DNA of 64,000 nucleotides from Sphingomonas aliaeris (GTDB lineage Bacteria; Pseudomonadota; Alphaproteobacteria; Sphingomonadales; Sphingomonadaceae), in assembly GCF_016743815.1 (NCBI RefSeq), contig NZ_CP061035.1, positions 3,655,001-3,719,000 of the forward strand, given 5' to 3'. Positions 1 to 7,860 of the stretch are shown in pieces. Below the pieces are notes generated by a model. The model was not told where the DNA came from. It saw only the letters and a list, made by a program, of their open reading frames with translations, and searched no databases. Position 1 is the first letter of the stretch, and each line of letters starts with the position of its first letter. Both the position numbers and the translations under genes were made by a program.

Positions 1-11
1 CAACAACGGCT

Positions 12-281
12 TCATGCGTCCAACTCCCTGCGCGCGGCGACCAGGGCGGCGGGCGCGATGTCCAGTCCGTCCGCACAGGCGAGCAGATCGGGTTCGTAAT
101 TCTCCAGAAACCCCAGCGTGGCCGAAAGCACTGCAGGATCGGCCGCGCGCGTGCGCAGGTCCGACGGGGTCAGGCCGGTCACGTCGAGCAGCCGGGTCGC
201 GCGTTCCGGCTCCGCCAGCGTCCAGACCAGCGCACGCAATGCCAATGCCGCGGCGTCTTCATTTGTCTCGGACGCGCGCAT
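12..281 (-). CDS. DUF3572 family protein
   Basis: An 89-residue, mostly helical, soluble protein with no signal peptide or membrane segment. Length and composition, and the motif WTLAEPERATRLLDVTGL followed by a C-terminal DLLACADGLDI segment, fit DUF3572, a family of unknown function that in alphaproteobacteria usually sits divergently beside divK. Here it diverges from divK with about 43 bp between the starts, so the two promoters share that gap. The ATG at 281 is the only good start. Function is unknown; the link to cell-cycle control is only by position. Confidence 0.85.
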   Translation of the reverse strand: MRASETNEDAAALALRALVWTLAEPERATRLLDVTGLTPSDLRTRAADPAVLSATLGFLENYEPDLLACADGLDIAPAALVAARRELDA

Positions 282-323
282 TGCCTACACTCTTGCATTA
301 TCGGCTGAAAGGATCGTGCGGAC

Positions 324-688
324 GTGGCAAAAGGGTGCTCGTTGTCGAGGACAATGAACTCAACTTGAAGCTGTTCTGCGATCTCTTGCGGGCGCACGAA
401 TATCTGCCCGAGGGGGTTCGTGACGGCCGGGAAGCGGTGGATCGCGCACGCGAGTTCTCGCCCGATCTCGTCATCATGGACATTCAGCTGCCGCATGTCA
501 GCGGATATGAGCTGATCCTGCAACTGAAGGCGGATGCCGCATTGCGCACCATTCCGATCATGGCGGTCACCGCCTATGCCGGACGCGACGACGAGGACCG
601 GATTCGCGCCGCCGGGGCCGATTCGTATGTGTCGAAGCCGATCTCGCTCGCGCGCTTCGTCAACGAGGTCAGCGGGTTGCTGCCCTGA
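324..688 (+). CDS. divK: Single-domain response regulator DivK (start region probably carries a 1-base deletion)
   Basis: A stand-alone receiver domain. Visible are the acidic pocket (VVEDNELN), the phospho-acceptor aspartate in VIMDIQLP, the switch threonine in AVTAYAG and the lysine in VSKPIS. DivK relays phosphorylation between histidine kinases controlling division and polarity in alphaproteobacteria. The start is awkward. An AAAGGA ribosome site at 308-313 points to GTG 324, but that codon is out of frame with the domain. Adding one A to the A4 run at 329-332 would restore [11 protein letters not shown]. The first in-frame alternative is GTG 335, which has no well-spaced ribosome site. 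I infer a one-base deletion, real or artefactual. Confidence 0.85.
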
Positions 689-717
689 ACCTGCCGGTCG
701 GGCTTTGAGTAAACGAC

Positions 718-745
718 AAAAGCCGCAAGGCTTGCGCCCGCGGCT
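718..745 (-). terminator. Rho-independent terminator after rpmG
   Basis: Read on the minus strand, AGCCGC pairs with GCGGCT across a 13-nt loop (721-726 with 740-745) and is followed by TTTTGTCGTTT. It lies about 45 bp past the rpmG stop and also sits just after the divK stop, so it may serve both convergent genes. Confidence 0.6.
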
Positions 746-791
746 CTGGTCCGATCCGTAAACGCCAGGCGACAGGAATGCCGCCGGCCGA

Positions 792-960
792 TTACTTGAT
801 CTTGGTTTCCTTGAACTCGACATGCTTGCGCACGACGGGATCGTACTTCGAGAAGCTGAGCTTCTCGGTCTTCGTACGCGGATCTCTTCTTCGTGACGTA
901 GAAGAAGCCCGTATCTGCCGTGCTCAGCAGCTTGATCTTGACGGTGGTCGGCTTTGCCAT
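792..960 (-). pseudogene. rpmG: 50S ribosomal protein L33, frameshifted
   Basis: The N-terminal half ([20 protein letters not shown], then YVTKK) and the C-terminal half ([20 protein letters not shown], then [10 protein letters not shown] and a stop at 792) are both textbook L33 but lie in different frames. The span is 169 nt, one more than 56 codons. The extra base lies in the AG/GA-rich stretch at about 882-888, right after the YVTKK codons. As read, the gene gives a wrong C-terminus that runs on far past the proper stop. L33 is a small non-essential 50S protein near the E site. Given similar indels in other housekeeping genes in this window, a sequencing error is the likeliest cause. Confidence 0.85.
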
Positions 961-981
961 GACCCGAATTCCTGAATCTGT

Positions 982-1014
982 AAAAAAGCAAAAGCGGCAG
1001 ACATGCCTGCCGCT
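982..1014 (-). terminator. Terminator-like hairpin upstream of rpmG
   Basis: On the minus strand AGCGGCAG (1014-1007) pairs with CTGCCGCT (1000-993) over a 6-nt loop, followed by TTTTGCTTTTTT. This is a good intrinsic terminator, but no minus-strand gene lies before it; the next gene is on the plus strand. It is 33 bp before the rpmG start, so it could be a leader attenuator or the end of an unrecognised short transcript. Confidence 0.5.
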
Positions 1015-1149
1015 CACAAGCCGCGTCCGTTGGGGCAAAGGGTCGGGCAAGTCAAGTCCGGCTTTGCATCTGCCACGCCGTTTACCGGCTGTTCACTATG
1101 TCCGGTGCACGCTCGCGGCCTTGGCGGATATGACGGGGCGGGCGGGAAG

Positions 1150-1479
1150 ATGGGACAGGCACAGCCGGAAACGGTGCGCGAGCAACTGACGGTGCGAATC
1201 GGCAAGCTGGACGCCGTCATACGCTCCAAACCCCGCCGCGATACCGCGAACGACCTCGCACGCGAGATCGATGCGATCCGGACCATCGCCCATCTGAACG
1301 GCATGCGCCCCGCCGTCGCGGTGGCCCAGGCGCTCGAAATGGCCCTGGCACGCGGCGAGCGCGGCCCGCTGATCTACGGCTGGGTCGCGATCCTGCGCGA
1401 TGCCGTTACCAGCGATCGCCACGACGACGCCGCCTGCGACACATATCGCGCCGCCTGTTCCGTGCGGCTGTTCGGATAG
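1150..1479 (+). CDS. Conserved hypothetical protein, 109 aa
   Basis: A small soluble protein, start ATG 1150, with a basic and acidic helical N-terminal half (EQLTVRIGKLDAVIRSK) and a hydrophobic middle (AVAVAQALEMALARGERGP). No signal peptide, no metal or catalytic motif that I recognise. Codon use matches its neighbours. It ends 5 bp before the GTG of the GDT1-like gene, so the two are probably co-transcribed. The longer open frame from 1003 has no ribosome site. Function unknown; it resembles proteins of this size annotated only as hypothetical in sphingomonads. Confidence 0.65.
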   Translation: MGQAQPETVREQLTVRIGKLDAVIRSKPRRDTANDLAREIDAIRTIAHLNGMRPAVAVAQALEMALARGERGPLIYGWVAILRDAVTSDRHDDAACDTYRAACSVRLFG

Positions 1480-1483
1480 GATC

Positions 1484-2050
1484 GTGGATGCGTTGATGGC
1501 CGCGCTCGTCGCGGCGCTGTTGGCGCAGGCGACCGACCGTACGCCCTGGCTGGCCGCGATCCTCGCGACCCGCTTCGCCCGGCCCGGCGCGGTCATCATC
1601 GGCACCGCCCTCGCGCTGGCGATCGGCAACGCGGTCGCCGCGGCGTGCGGCATGCTGATCGCGCCGCACATGTCGCCAAATGCCCGCGACCTGTTCCTCG
1701 CCGTCGCCCTCATCTTCGCAGGTGCCGCCTGCCTCGTGCCCGTCAAGCGACCCGAACGGCTGGACGGCTGGCGGATCGGCGCGTTCGCCACCAGCCTGTT
1801 CGGAATCGGCATCCTCGCGCTGGGCGATCGCAGCCAGTTCATCACGATGGCGATCACTGCGCGCAGCCCCTCCCCCGTGCTCGCGGCGGTCGGCGCGACG
1901 ATCGGTTCGCTGGCGGTCAACATCCCCGCGATCCTGGCGGGTGAAGACGCCCGCCGCCATCTCCCCCTCACCGCCGCACGATACGCGGTCGCCGCCCTGT
2001 TCCTGATCGCAGGGTGCATCTTCGCCCTGGGCGCAATCCGACTGATCTAG
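1484..2050 (+). CDS. TMEM165/GDT1-like membrane protein with degenerate motifs
   Basis: About 188 residues from GTG 1484 (ATG 1496 is possible), with five or six hydrophobic segments arranged as two halves. Each half opens with a remnant of the ExGD(K/R)(T/S) signature of the GDT1/UPF0016 cation exchangers: AQATDRT near the N-terminus and LALGDRSQF near residue 113. Both glutamates that define the family's transport site are replaced (Q and A), so manganese or calcium exchange is doubtful even though the fold is recognisable. It sits directly after the 109-aa hypothetical gene. Membrane location is secure, the substrate is not. Confidence 0.7.
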   Translation: MDALMAALVAALLAQATDRTPWLAAILATRFARPGAVIIGTALALAIGNAVAAACGMLIAPHMSPNARDLFLAVALIFAGAACLVPVKRPERLDGWRIGAFATSLFGIGILALGDRSQFITMAITARSPSPVLAAVGATIGSLAVNIPAILAGEDARRHLPLTAARYAVAALFLIAGCIFALGAIRLI

Positions 2051-2153
2051 CCGATAGATCAGTGTCATCGGCCATTTTCCGACGCGCCAGGGAGCGATTC
2101 CGGTATCGGATCGTTCTCGCAACGAACCCGCTTTATCGCACAGGAAAATGATC

Positions 2154-2651
2154 ATGGCCGATCCCGTCGCACCGCTGAAGACCCCAACCGATATCAAGAG
2201 CAACGCCGCCAAATCCGTCGCCGAGGCACTGAACGGAATCCTCGCGGACAGCTTCGCGCTGTATCTGAAGACGAAGAACTTCCACTGGCATGTCTCCGGC
2301 CCGCACTTCCGCGATTATCACCTTATGCTGGACGATCAGGCGACGCAGATCCTCGGCACGACCGATGCGATCGCCGAGCGCGTCCGCAAGACCGGCAACA
2401 CCACGCTCCGTTCGATCGGCGATATCGCCCGCCACCAGACGATCGCCGACAATGACGAGCCGTTCGTCGCCGCCGCCGACATGCTCAACATCCTGCGCGA
2501 CGACAATCTGAAGCTGGTCGAGGCGCTGCGCGAGGCGAAGGACATCGTCGACGAAGCGAAGGACAATGCCACCAGCGGCATCCTGGACGACTGGACCGAC
2601 CAGGCCGAGGAACGCGCCTGGTTCCTGTTCGAAGCCAGCCGGGGCGCCTGA
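2154..2651 (+). CDS. dps: Dps family DNA-binding ferritin-like protein
   Basis: A 165-residue four-helix protein, the usual length for Dps. The inter-subunit ferroxidase residues are visible: H44 in NFHWHVSGP, H56 and D60 in YHLMLDDQ, D71 and E75 in DAIAERV. Dps dodecamers oxidise and store iron, consume peroxide and protect DNA in starvation or oxidative stress. The N-terminal tail is lysine-poor, so DNA binding may be weak. Start is ATG 2154, with an in-frame ATG at 2148 also possible, behind AGGAAAA. Single gene, preceded by about 100 bp of non-coding DNA. Confidence 0.93.
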   Translation: MADPVAPLKTPTDIKSNAAKSVAEALNGILADSFALYLKTKNFHWHVSGPHFRDYHLMLDDQATQILGTTDAIAERVRKTGNTTLRSIGDIARHQTIADNDEPFVAAADMLNILRDDNLKLVEALREAKDIVDEAKDNATSGILDDWTDQAEERAWFLFEASRGA

Positions 2652-2667
2652 TCCTATCGGCCGGGCC

Positions 2668-3546
2668 CTATTGCATTGCGCCGCGCATGCCCGCCGGACC
2701 GAAGGTGATCACCCACAGGTCCGGCGGCTTCGCGACGCGTACCGGCAGGATGCTCGCGCCAAGCCCGGCCGTGACGACGACGCGGTCGGGACTTTCGCGC
2801 GACGCACCGCACAAGAACGGCGTTCGCGGCCCGATCAAGCTCAGTACTGGACCAAGACCGGGGATAGCGACCTGCCCGCAATGCGTATGCCCGGACAAGA
2901 TCACGCGCGGGGCGTCGTCCGGCAGCATCCTCGCAAGGAAGGGGCGCCGCATCACGCCCGCAATTTCCGGATCGTGTGCCATCATGACGCGCGCTCCCCG
3001 CAATCGCGTCATCGCCCGAATCGTCGCGCCGACATCCTGATGGCCGTGAATCGAATCGTCGATCCCGCCGATAGACAGCGGACCGCGACTGACGGCATCG
3101 TTCATCAACACGGTGACGTCCGCCCTGCGCAACGCCTTCCGAACCGCATGCATATCGGTCCCGTAATCGTGATTGCCCAGCACCGCGACCATCCCCAGCG
3201 GCGCACGCAGCCGGACGAGGCCGGCGGCAAGATCGGCCACGGACCGCGTCGCGTCCGACGGTTCGTGCCCGGCGATGAAGTCGCCCGCGATCAACACGAT
3301 ATCCGGGCGAACGGCGTTGATCTGGTCCACGATCCTCGCCAGCCGGCGCGGCCCCATCGCGATATTGCCGAGATGCACGTCGCTGATCAGCACCGCGCGG
3401 ACCGGTCGGGCGCCGGCCGGCAAGTCGGCCAGCGGCAGGGCGATCCGTCGCACGATCGGATCGCGCCGCGCTTCGAGCACGCCGTACACGGCGACGAACA
3501 CCCCGATTGCGGCGAACCTCGCCAATATCTTCGCCACGGTGCGCAC
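2668..3546 (-). CDS. Membrane-anchored metallophosphoesterase
   Basis: A calcineurin-like phosphoesterase of 292 residues. An N-terminal membrane segment (about residues 5-25) precedes the two-metal catalytic domain with its ordered motifs ISDVHLG, AGDFI, LGNHDYG, a histidine in MMAHDPE and SGHTHCG. This resembles the YkuE/LpxG-type membrane phosphoesterases, which act on lipid or nucleotide phosphates; the substrate here is not known. It is divergent from the DNA ligase gene, with about 50 bp between starts. It is a different protein from PdeM further along. A role with the ligase is possible by position only. Confidence 0.85.
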   Translation of the reverse strand: MRTVAKILARFAAIGVFVAVYGVLEARRDPIVRRIALPLADLPAGARPVRAVLISDVHLGNIAMGPRRLARIVDQINAVRPDIVLIAGDFIAGHEPSDATRSVADLAAGLVRLRAPLGMVAVLGNHDYGTDMHAVRKALRRADVTVLMNDAVSRGPLSIGGIDDSIHGHQDVGATIRAMTRLRGARVMMAHDPEIAGVMRRPFLARMLPDDAPRVILSGHTHCGQVAIPGLGPVLSLIGPRTPFLCGASRESPDRVVVTAGLGASILPVRVAKPPDLWVITFGPAGMRGAMQ

Positions 3547-3596
3547 GGCCGCCTCCTTACCGGGAGCATGTCGCCAGCGCCACGCGTTACGCCCTG

Positions 3597-5204
3597 ATGC
3601 GCGCCTTTGCTGACCTGCTCGATTCCCTGATCTACACCCGGTCGCGTAATGCGAAGCTGAAGCTGATCGGCGATTATCTCCGCGTCACGCCTGATCCGGA
3701 CCGTGGCTGGGCGATAGCCGCGCTGACCGGCGATATCGACCTGCCATCGGTCAAGCCGGCGGTCATCCGCGGGCTGATCGAGGCGCGCGTCGATCCCGTC
3801 TTGTACCGGATGAGCCGCGAATATGTCGGCGACAGCGCGGAGACGATCGCGCTCCTATGGCCCAACCCGGTCGTGCCCCCGGCCGAGGCCGCACCGCTCA
3901 CGATCACGCAGGCGGTCGAGACGCTCAACGCCCTCTCCCGCTCGGACGCCCCCGCAGCGCTCGCCGACATGCTCGACCGGCTAGATGCGGAGGAACGATT
4001 CGCCTTGCTCAAGATGGCGACCGGCGCGCTGCGCATCGGGATCAGCGCGCGCCTGGCGAAGACGGCGCTCGCCAACGCCTTCGGCCTCGACGTCGAGGCG
4101 GTCGAGGAAGTGTGGCACGGCATCGCGCCACCCTATGCCAGCCTGTTCGCCTGGGCCGAGGGAACGGGCGAGCAGCCCACATCCGTCAACGTCCCCGTCT
4201 TCCGCCCGTTCATGCTCGCGCACCCGCTGGAGGATCTCCGCGTCGATCTCGCCGACTATGCCGCCGAATGGAAATGGGACGGCATCCGCGTCCAGATCGT
4301 CCACGTCGCGGGCGAAACGCGCCTGTTCAGCCGCACCGGCGACGATGTGACCGGCAGCTTCCCCGACGTCGCACGCGCCTTTTCCACCCCCGGCGTGATC
4401 GACGGCGAATTGCTGGTGAAGGGCGAGCATCAGGGCGGCACGCTGGGCAATGCCGATTTCGGCGGCGGCGGCGCGGCGAGCTTCAACGCCTTGCAACAAC
4501 GTCTCGGCCGCAAGGTCGTCTCGGCGAAGATGCTGGGCGACTATCCCGCCTTCGTCCGCGTCTACGACATCCTGTTCGACGGCGAAGAGGATTTGCGCGA
4601 ACTACCGTGGACCGAGCGGCGGCAGCGGCTGGAGACGTTCGTCGCGCGGCTCGATCCCGACCGGTTCGACCTCAGCCAAGTGATCGAGGCGGAGGATTTC
4701 ACCGCGCTGGAGGGGATCCGCGCCGGCGCGCGCGATGCCGCGATCGAGGGCGTGATGCTCAAGCGGCGCGACAGTCCGTACGTCACCGGGCGGCGCGTCG
4801 GCCTGTGGTACAAATGGAAACGCGATCCGCTGACCGCCGATTGCGTCATGATGTACGCGCAGCGCGGGTCGGGACGGCGATCGTCCTTCTACAGCGATTA
4901 CACCTTCGGCTGCTGGACCGACGAAGGCGAACTGCTGCCGGTCGGCAAGGCCTATTCCGGCATCACCGACGAAGAGCTGAAGATGCTCGACAAGTTCGTC
5001 CGCGGCCACACGCTCGCCCGGTTCGGCCCGGTGCGCGAGGTCGAAAAGACGCTGGTGCTGGAAATCGCCTTCGACTCCATCCACGACTCCAAACGCCACA
5101 AGTCCGGCGTGGCGATGCGCTTCCCCCGCATCGCGCGGATCAGGACGGACAAGCCCGCGGCGGAGGCCGACACGGTCGCAGGATTGCGCCGCCTGATCGT
5201 CTGA
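3597..5204 (+). CDS. ATP-dependent DNA ligase, ligase-associated DNA damage response type
   Basis: A 535-residue bacterial ATP-dependent ligase. An N-terminal helical DNA-binding domain (about 1-190) is followed by the nucleotidyltransferase core with the adenylated lysine K226 in EWKWDGIR. The later ligase motifs GVMLKRRDSPY and LWYKWKR come next, then an OB-fold ending in SGVAMRFPRIARIR. Size and architecture match the cisplatin damage response ligase family, which usually travels with an MBL exonuclease, a DEXH helicase and PdeM. All three partners occur in this window, but 11-22 kb away. The start is ATG 3597; an upstream extension to 3507 would overlap the divergent gene. It is predicted to seal nicks or breaks after damage. 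Confidence 0.92.
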   Translation: MRAFADLLDSLIYTRSRNAKLKLIGDYLRVTPDPDRGWAIAALTGDIDLPSVKPAVIRGLIEARVDPVLYRMSREYVGDSAETIALLWPNPVVPPAEAAPLTITQAVETLNALSRSDAPAALADMLDRLDAEERFALLKMATGALRIGISARLAKTALANAFGLDVEAVEEVWHGIAPPYASLFAWAEGTGEQPTSVNVPVFRPFMLAHPLEDLRVDLADYAAEWKWDGIRVQIVHVAGETRLFSRTGDDVTGSFPDVARAFSTPGVIDGELLVKGEHQGGTLGNADFGGGGAASFNALQQRLGRKVVSAKMLGDYPAFVRVYDILFDGEEDLRELPWTERRQRLETFVARLDPDRFDLSQVIEAEDFTALEGIRAGARDAAIEGVMLKRRDSPYVTGRRVGLWYKWKRDPLTADCVMMYAQRGSGRRSSFYSDYTFGCWTDEGELLPVGKAYSGITDEELKMLDKFVRGHTLARFGPVREVEKTLVLEIAFDSIHDSKRHKSGVAMRFPRIARIRTDKPAAEADTVAGLRRLIV

Positions 5205-5275
5205 TCCGCCTTGGAGTTTCAACCGATAGCGTGGCATGTCTTCGCCGTCCGGGAATAGAGAGACGAGGGGTTGGC

Positions 5276-5992
5276 ATGGGCTGGGGGTTGATGGTCTTGG
5301 GCGCGATCGGCGCCGCGTCGATGGCAGTCACGGCCACAGCCAAGGGGCCCGCCGACGATATCCTGGCGCTCACCCCGGACACCGCGCTCGTCATTATGAA
5401 GAGCGAGACGTGGCAGCCCGCGCCCTCGATGAAATCGGCCTACCGGCTGACCTTGTCGATCTACGACCCTGCCAACGAAAAGCTGTTGGGCAAGCCGTTC
5501 GGGGGCAGCGCTGAATTCGCGGCGCAGGACAAGAAGTTCATCGACGGCTATCTGGTCGTTCGCGTCAAGCCGGGGCGCTGGGTGTTCCAGAGCTATTCGC
5601 AGCAGGACAAATGGGCGTTGTGCTTCAACGCCGCATCGTCGCAGTTCGATGTGAAGCCGGGACAGATCGTCTATCTCGGCGAATTCGATGCGCTGCGTCA
5701 TCGCCAGCAACTGACGATAACGGCAATCCGCTCGGGCAAGTCGTCGATCAGCGGATACGGCTTCGCCGATTTCTTCGATCTGGCGGAGGGCCCCGCGTTC
5801 AAGCCGATCGACCAACAGCAACTAGACGCGGTGCGCGCGATGCTGACCCGAACCGCGCCGGCCGTGGCCGCGCCACTGGTCGCCGCGACCTATTCGCCGG
5901 CGAAGTTCGGCACCGGATCGACCCTGTTCGCGGAACGCCGATGCGGCGGCTATTTCATGACCGGCGCGAAACCGAAACCAGCCATGAAGTAA
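5276..5992 (+). CDS. Secreted hypothetical protein, 238 aa
   Basis: Starts with a clear signal peptide (GLMVLGAIGAASMAVTATAKG). The mature part is beta-rich, with alternating phrases such as DGYLVVRVKPGRWVFQSYS and GQIVYLGEFDAL that suggest a beta-sandwich, and a single cysteine pair far apart. I recognise no catalytic motif. Similar exported proteins with a KPGRY/KPGRW phrase are common unannotated genes in sphingomonads. It is preceded by GACGAGGGG as a possible ribosome site. It follows the ligase gene by about 70 bp but is probably unrelated in function. Confidence 0.75.
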   Translation: MGWGLMVLGAIGAASMAVTATAKGPADDILALTPDTALVIMKSETWQPAPSMKSAYRLTLSIYDPANEKLLGKPFGGSAEFAAQDKKFIDGYLVVRVKPGRWVFQSYSQQDKWALCFNAASSQFDVKPGQIVYLGEFDALRHRQQLTITAIRSGKSSISGYGFADFFDLAEGPAFKPIDQQQLDAVRAMLTRTAPAVAAPLVAATYSPAKFGTGSTLFAERRCGGYFMTGAKPKPAMK

Positions 5993-5996
5993 AGCG

Positions 5997-6026
5997 TCCG
6001 GGGGACACGCGCCGGCGTCCCCCGGA
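5997..6026. terminator. Bidirectional terminator hairpin between convergent genes
   Basis: TCCGGGGGAC (5997-6006) pairs perfectly with GTCCCCCGGA (6017-6026) over a 10-nt loop. It fills the 36-bp gap between two convergent genes. A short T-rich stretch lies on the plus side (TGTCATTT) and CGCTTTACTT on the minus side. Confidence 0.6.
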
Positions 6027-6028
6027 TG

Positions 6029-6559
6029 TCATTTCACCCATTGCGCCAGCCAGTCGGCGAGCCCCTGCGGGCTCATGCTGCGCGCGTCGGCGAGTGCGGC
6101 GGTGCGGCCGGCGTTGATCAGCGTGTCGGTGCGCGGGTTGACGATCAGCAGGTTGGGCACGCCCTCCAGCCGCTTGGTGATGCCGTAATGCGCCGGAATC
6201 TGCAGGTTCTTGTCGAACCGGCCGATATCGACCGTGACGATCACGTAATGCCGGTCGAGAAAGCCCTTGAGCGCGGCGGTGTCCATCGTCCCCGCGAGCA
6301 GGCGGCAGTCGAGGCACCAGTTCCCGCCCAGATCGATCAGCAGCAACTTGCCCTGCGCCTTCGCCCGCGCCTTTGCCGCGGCGACCTGCGCATTGGCGTT
6401 CGCCGTCTCGCTATAGGGGAGCGGCAGCGGCTTCGCGAGCTGCTCGAAACTGGCGATCGGCATGCGCGGCGGGGTCGCGGCGATCGACGGCAGGGCCAGA
6501 GCGAGCGCGGCGACGATACCAAGGGCCGGGGCGGCGATCTGGGTGGAATGGTAGCGCAT
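6029..6559 (-). CDS. Periplasmic thioredoxin-like protein (WCLDC)
   Basis: A 176-residue exported protein. Residues 1-27 form a signal peptide ending PSIAATP. A thioredoxin fold follows, with the active site GNWCLDCR near residues 79-86 and the expected cis-proline phrase EGVPNLLIVN. WCxDC thioredoxin-like proteins of this size are close to the C-terminal domain of DsbD and to the thioredoxin-7 (DUF255-like) group. They reduce disulphides in the periplasm, but the partner here is unknown. Convergent with the secreted hypothetical before it. Confidence 0.82.
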   Translation of the reverse strand: MRYHSTQIAAPALGIVAALALALPSIAATPPRMPIASFEQLAKPLPLPYSETANANAQVAAAKARAKAQGKLLLIDLGGNWCLDCRLLAGTMDTAALKGFLDRHYVIVTVDIGRFDKNLQIPAHYGITKRLEGVPNLLIVNPRTDTLINAGRTAALADARSMSPQGLADWLAQWVK

Positions 6560-6662
6560 GAAAAACTCCGGGGTTGAGCGACTGGCGTACCAGTCTGGCG
6601 GCGGGGGCTCCGCGCAGAATTGCGGAGGGTGGTGTAAAGAAAAATGCCGTAGGCCGACGCGT

Positions 6663-7064
6663 TCAGTCCGCGTCCGGGTCGATCGCCTTTTTTGCCAGTC
6701 GCGTGATGATCGTCACGGGATCGCGACCATTGCCATAGCCATAATCGGCTGCCTCGCGCTTGCCGCACTGCCGCTCGCCGGCAAACATACCGCACCTGCC
6801 ATAGGGGGTCATTGCGACGGTCCCGCTGCGTGCCTCGCCTTTCCCGCGTTCCGATGCCGCCCGCTCCAGCAGCAGGGGAAGTCGATACCGGTCCGCCCTT
6901 TTCCCGCACACCACGATCTCATCCGTCGGCGCGGCATCGTCGCAGCGGGAAGGCGTAATGCGTGTCGTCCGTCGTCGGGCAGTGTCCGCCAGATCGAACG
7001 GTTCGCGGTTCGTGGCCGGCTGGGCGGTCTGCAACGCGATCAACCACCATGCCATTTCCGTCAC
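6663..7064 (-). CDS. Small hypothetical protein with DEIVVCG motif
   Basis: A 133-residue protein beginning with a hydrophobic stretch (MAWWLIALQTAQ) that may be a short signal or anchor. The middle carries TDEIVVCGKRADRYRLPLL, a motif seen in many short exported sphingomonad proteins of unknown function, and later two more cysteines in YGRCGMFAGERQCG. No known domain. Upstream lie two decayed repeats of its own 5' end. Codon use is less tidy than that of the neighbours. Probably translated, but the function is unknown. Confidence 0.55.
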   Translation of the reverse strand: MTEMAWWLIALQTAQPATNREPFDLADTARRRTTRITPSRCDDAAPTDEIVVCGKRADRYRLPLLLERAASERGKGEARSGTVAMTPYGRCGMFAGERQCGKREAADYGYGNGRDPVTIITRLAKKAIDPDAD

Positions 7065-7690
7065 CCCGCCCCGTTAGCGATGCGGACTATGGCCCCCGAA
7101 AACGGCATTTCTGGGGCCGGTCGGCGGTAACGATCGAGTGCCTGCCCGATATCAGAATCACGAACGCCGGAAAGGTGAGCGGTATCACGCTGACATCCCT
7201 GCAGAAGCCGTCCGGCGTCAAACTGTCTCCAAAATTGTGGAATTACGACGCGCGTCGGCTCTCCCGTGCTGGTTTCCGCCCGACCGAACGATTCGCCGCC
7301 CAAACCTGCCTGGCGATCTGAAGCGCGATCAACCGCCGAGCCATTCCGGTCATCCCGCCCCGTCAACGATGCGGATCAGGACTCTCCGGAAACGGCTTGG
7401 TTGGGGCTGCAGGGCTCCGCCGTCTGGCATGACATCGGAACAGGCGAAAAGGTAAACAGCAGCATGCCGGAATCCCGTCGAAACTGTCGGTCGTCAGGCC
7501 GGCACCGAAGTGTTCGGTAGCGACACGCGTCGCCGTTCACGCGGCGGACTCCACCAGATCGAACGTCCCGCCGCCCGTAGCCGACTGGCCGATCTGAAGC
7601 GCAATCAATCGCCAAGCCATTCCAACACCCCGCCCCGTAACGATGCGGACTACGGTTTCCGGAAACGGCCTGTCTGGGGCTGCCCGGCGG
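6985..7690 (-). repeat. Three tandem degenerate copies (about 285 bp) of a gene 5' end and leader
   Basis: The first part of the DEIVVCG gene and its leader (copy 1, about 6985-7115) recur at about 7270-7410 (copy 2) and 7555-7690 (copy 3). Read on the minus strand each contains a variant of the same opening: MAWWLIALQTAQ in copy 1, MARRLIALQIAR in copy 2, MAWRLIALQIGQ in copy 3. The copies share conserved leader blocks such as the CGGGGTG/CGGGGCGG stretch and a TCCGCAT word. Copies 2 and 3 are broken by frameshifts and stops. I see no other gene in 7065-7800. Confidence 0.65.
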
Positions 7691-7801
7691 CGGGTCCGGC
7701 TATCTGCATGGCATGTCATCGAGGCGCGCGGGAGAATAAGCAGCAGCACGATGAAACTCCTGTCGAACCACCCAGCGTGAGACCGGCCCCGCCACCCAAA
7801 G

Positions 7802-7831
7802 AAAAACCCGGCGGGCACTGGGCCCGCCGGG
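7802..7831 (-). terminator. Rho-independent terminator after the cold-shock gene
   Basis: On the minus strand CCCGGCGGGC (7831-7822) pairs with GCCCGCCGGG (7816-7807) over a 5-nt loop, followed by TTTTTCTTT. It lies 30 bp past the stop of the cold-shock protein gene: a strong intrinsic terminator. Confidence 0.85.
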
Positions 7832-7860
7832 TCTATTCCGTTCGACTGAAATCGAAGCGC

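Noticed and set aside
3857..5992. Apparent 711-aa protein joining ligase region and secreted hypothetical
   Set aside because: The first part is an out-of-frame reading of the ligase gene. Only the part from 5276 has signal peptide and protein-like sequence.
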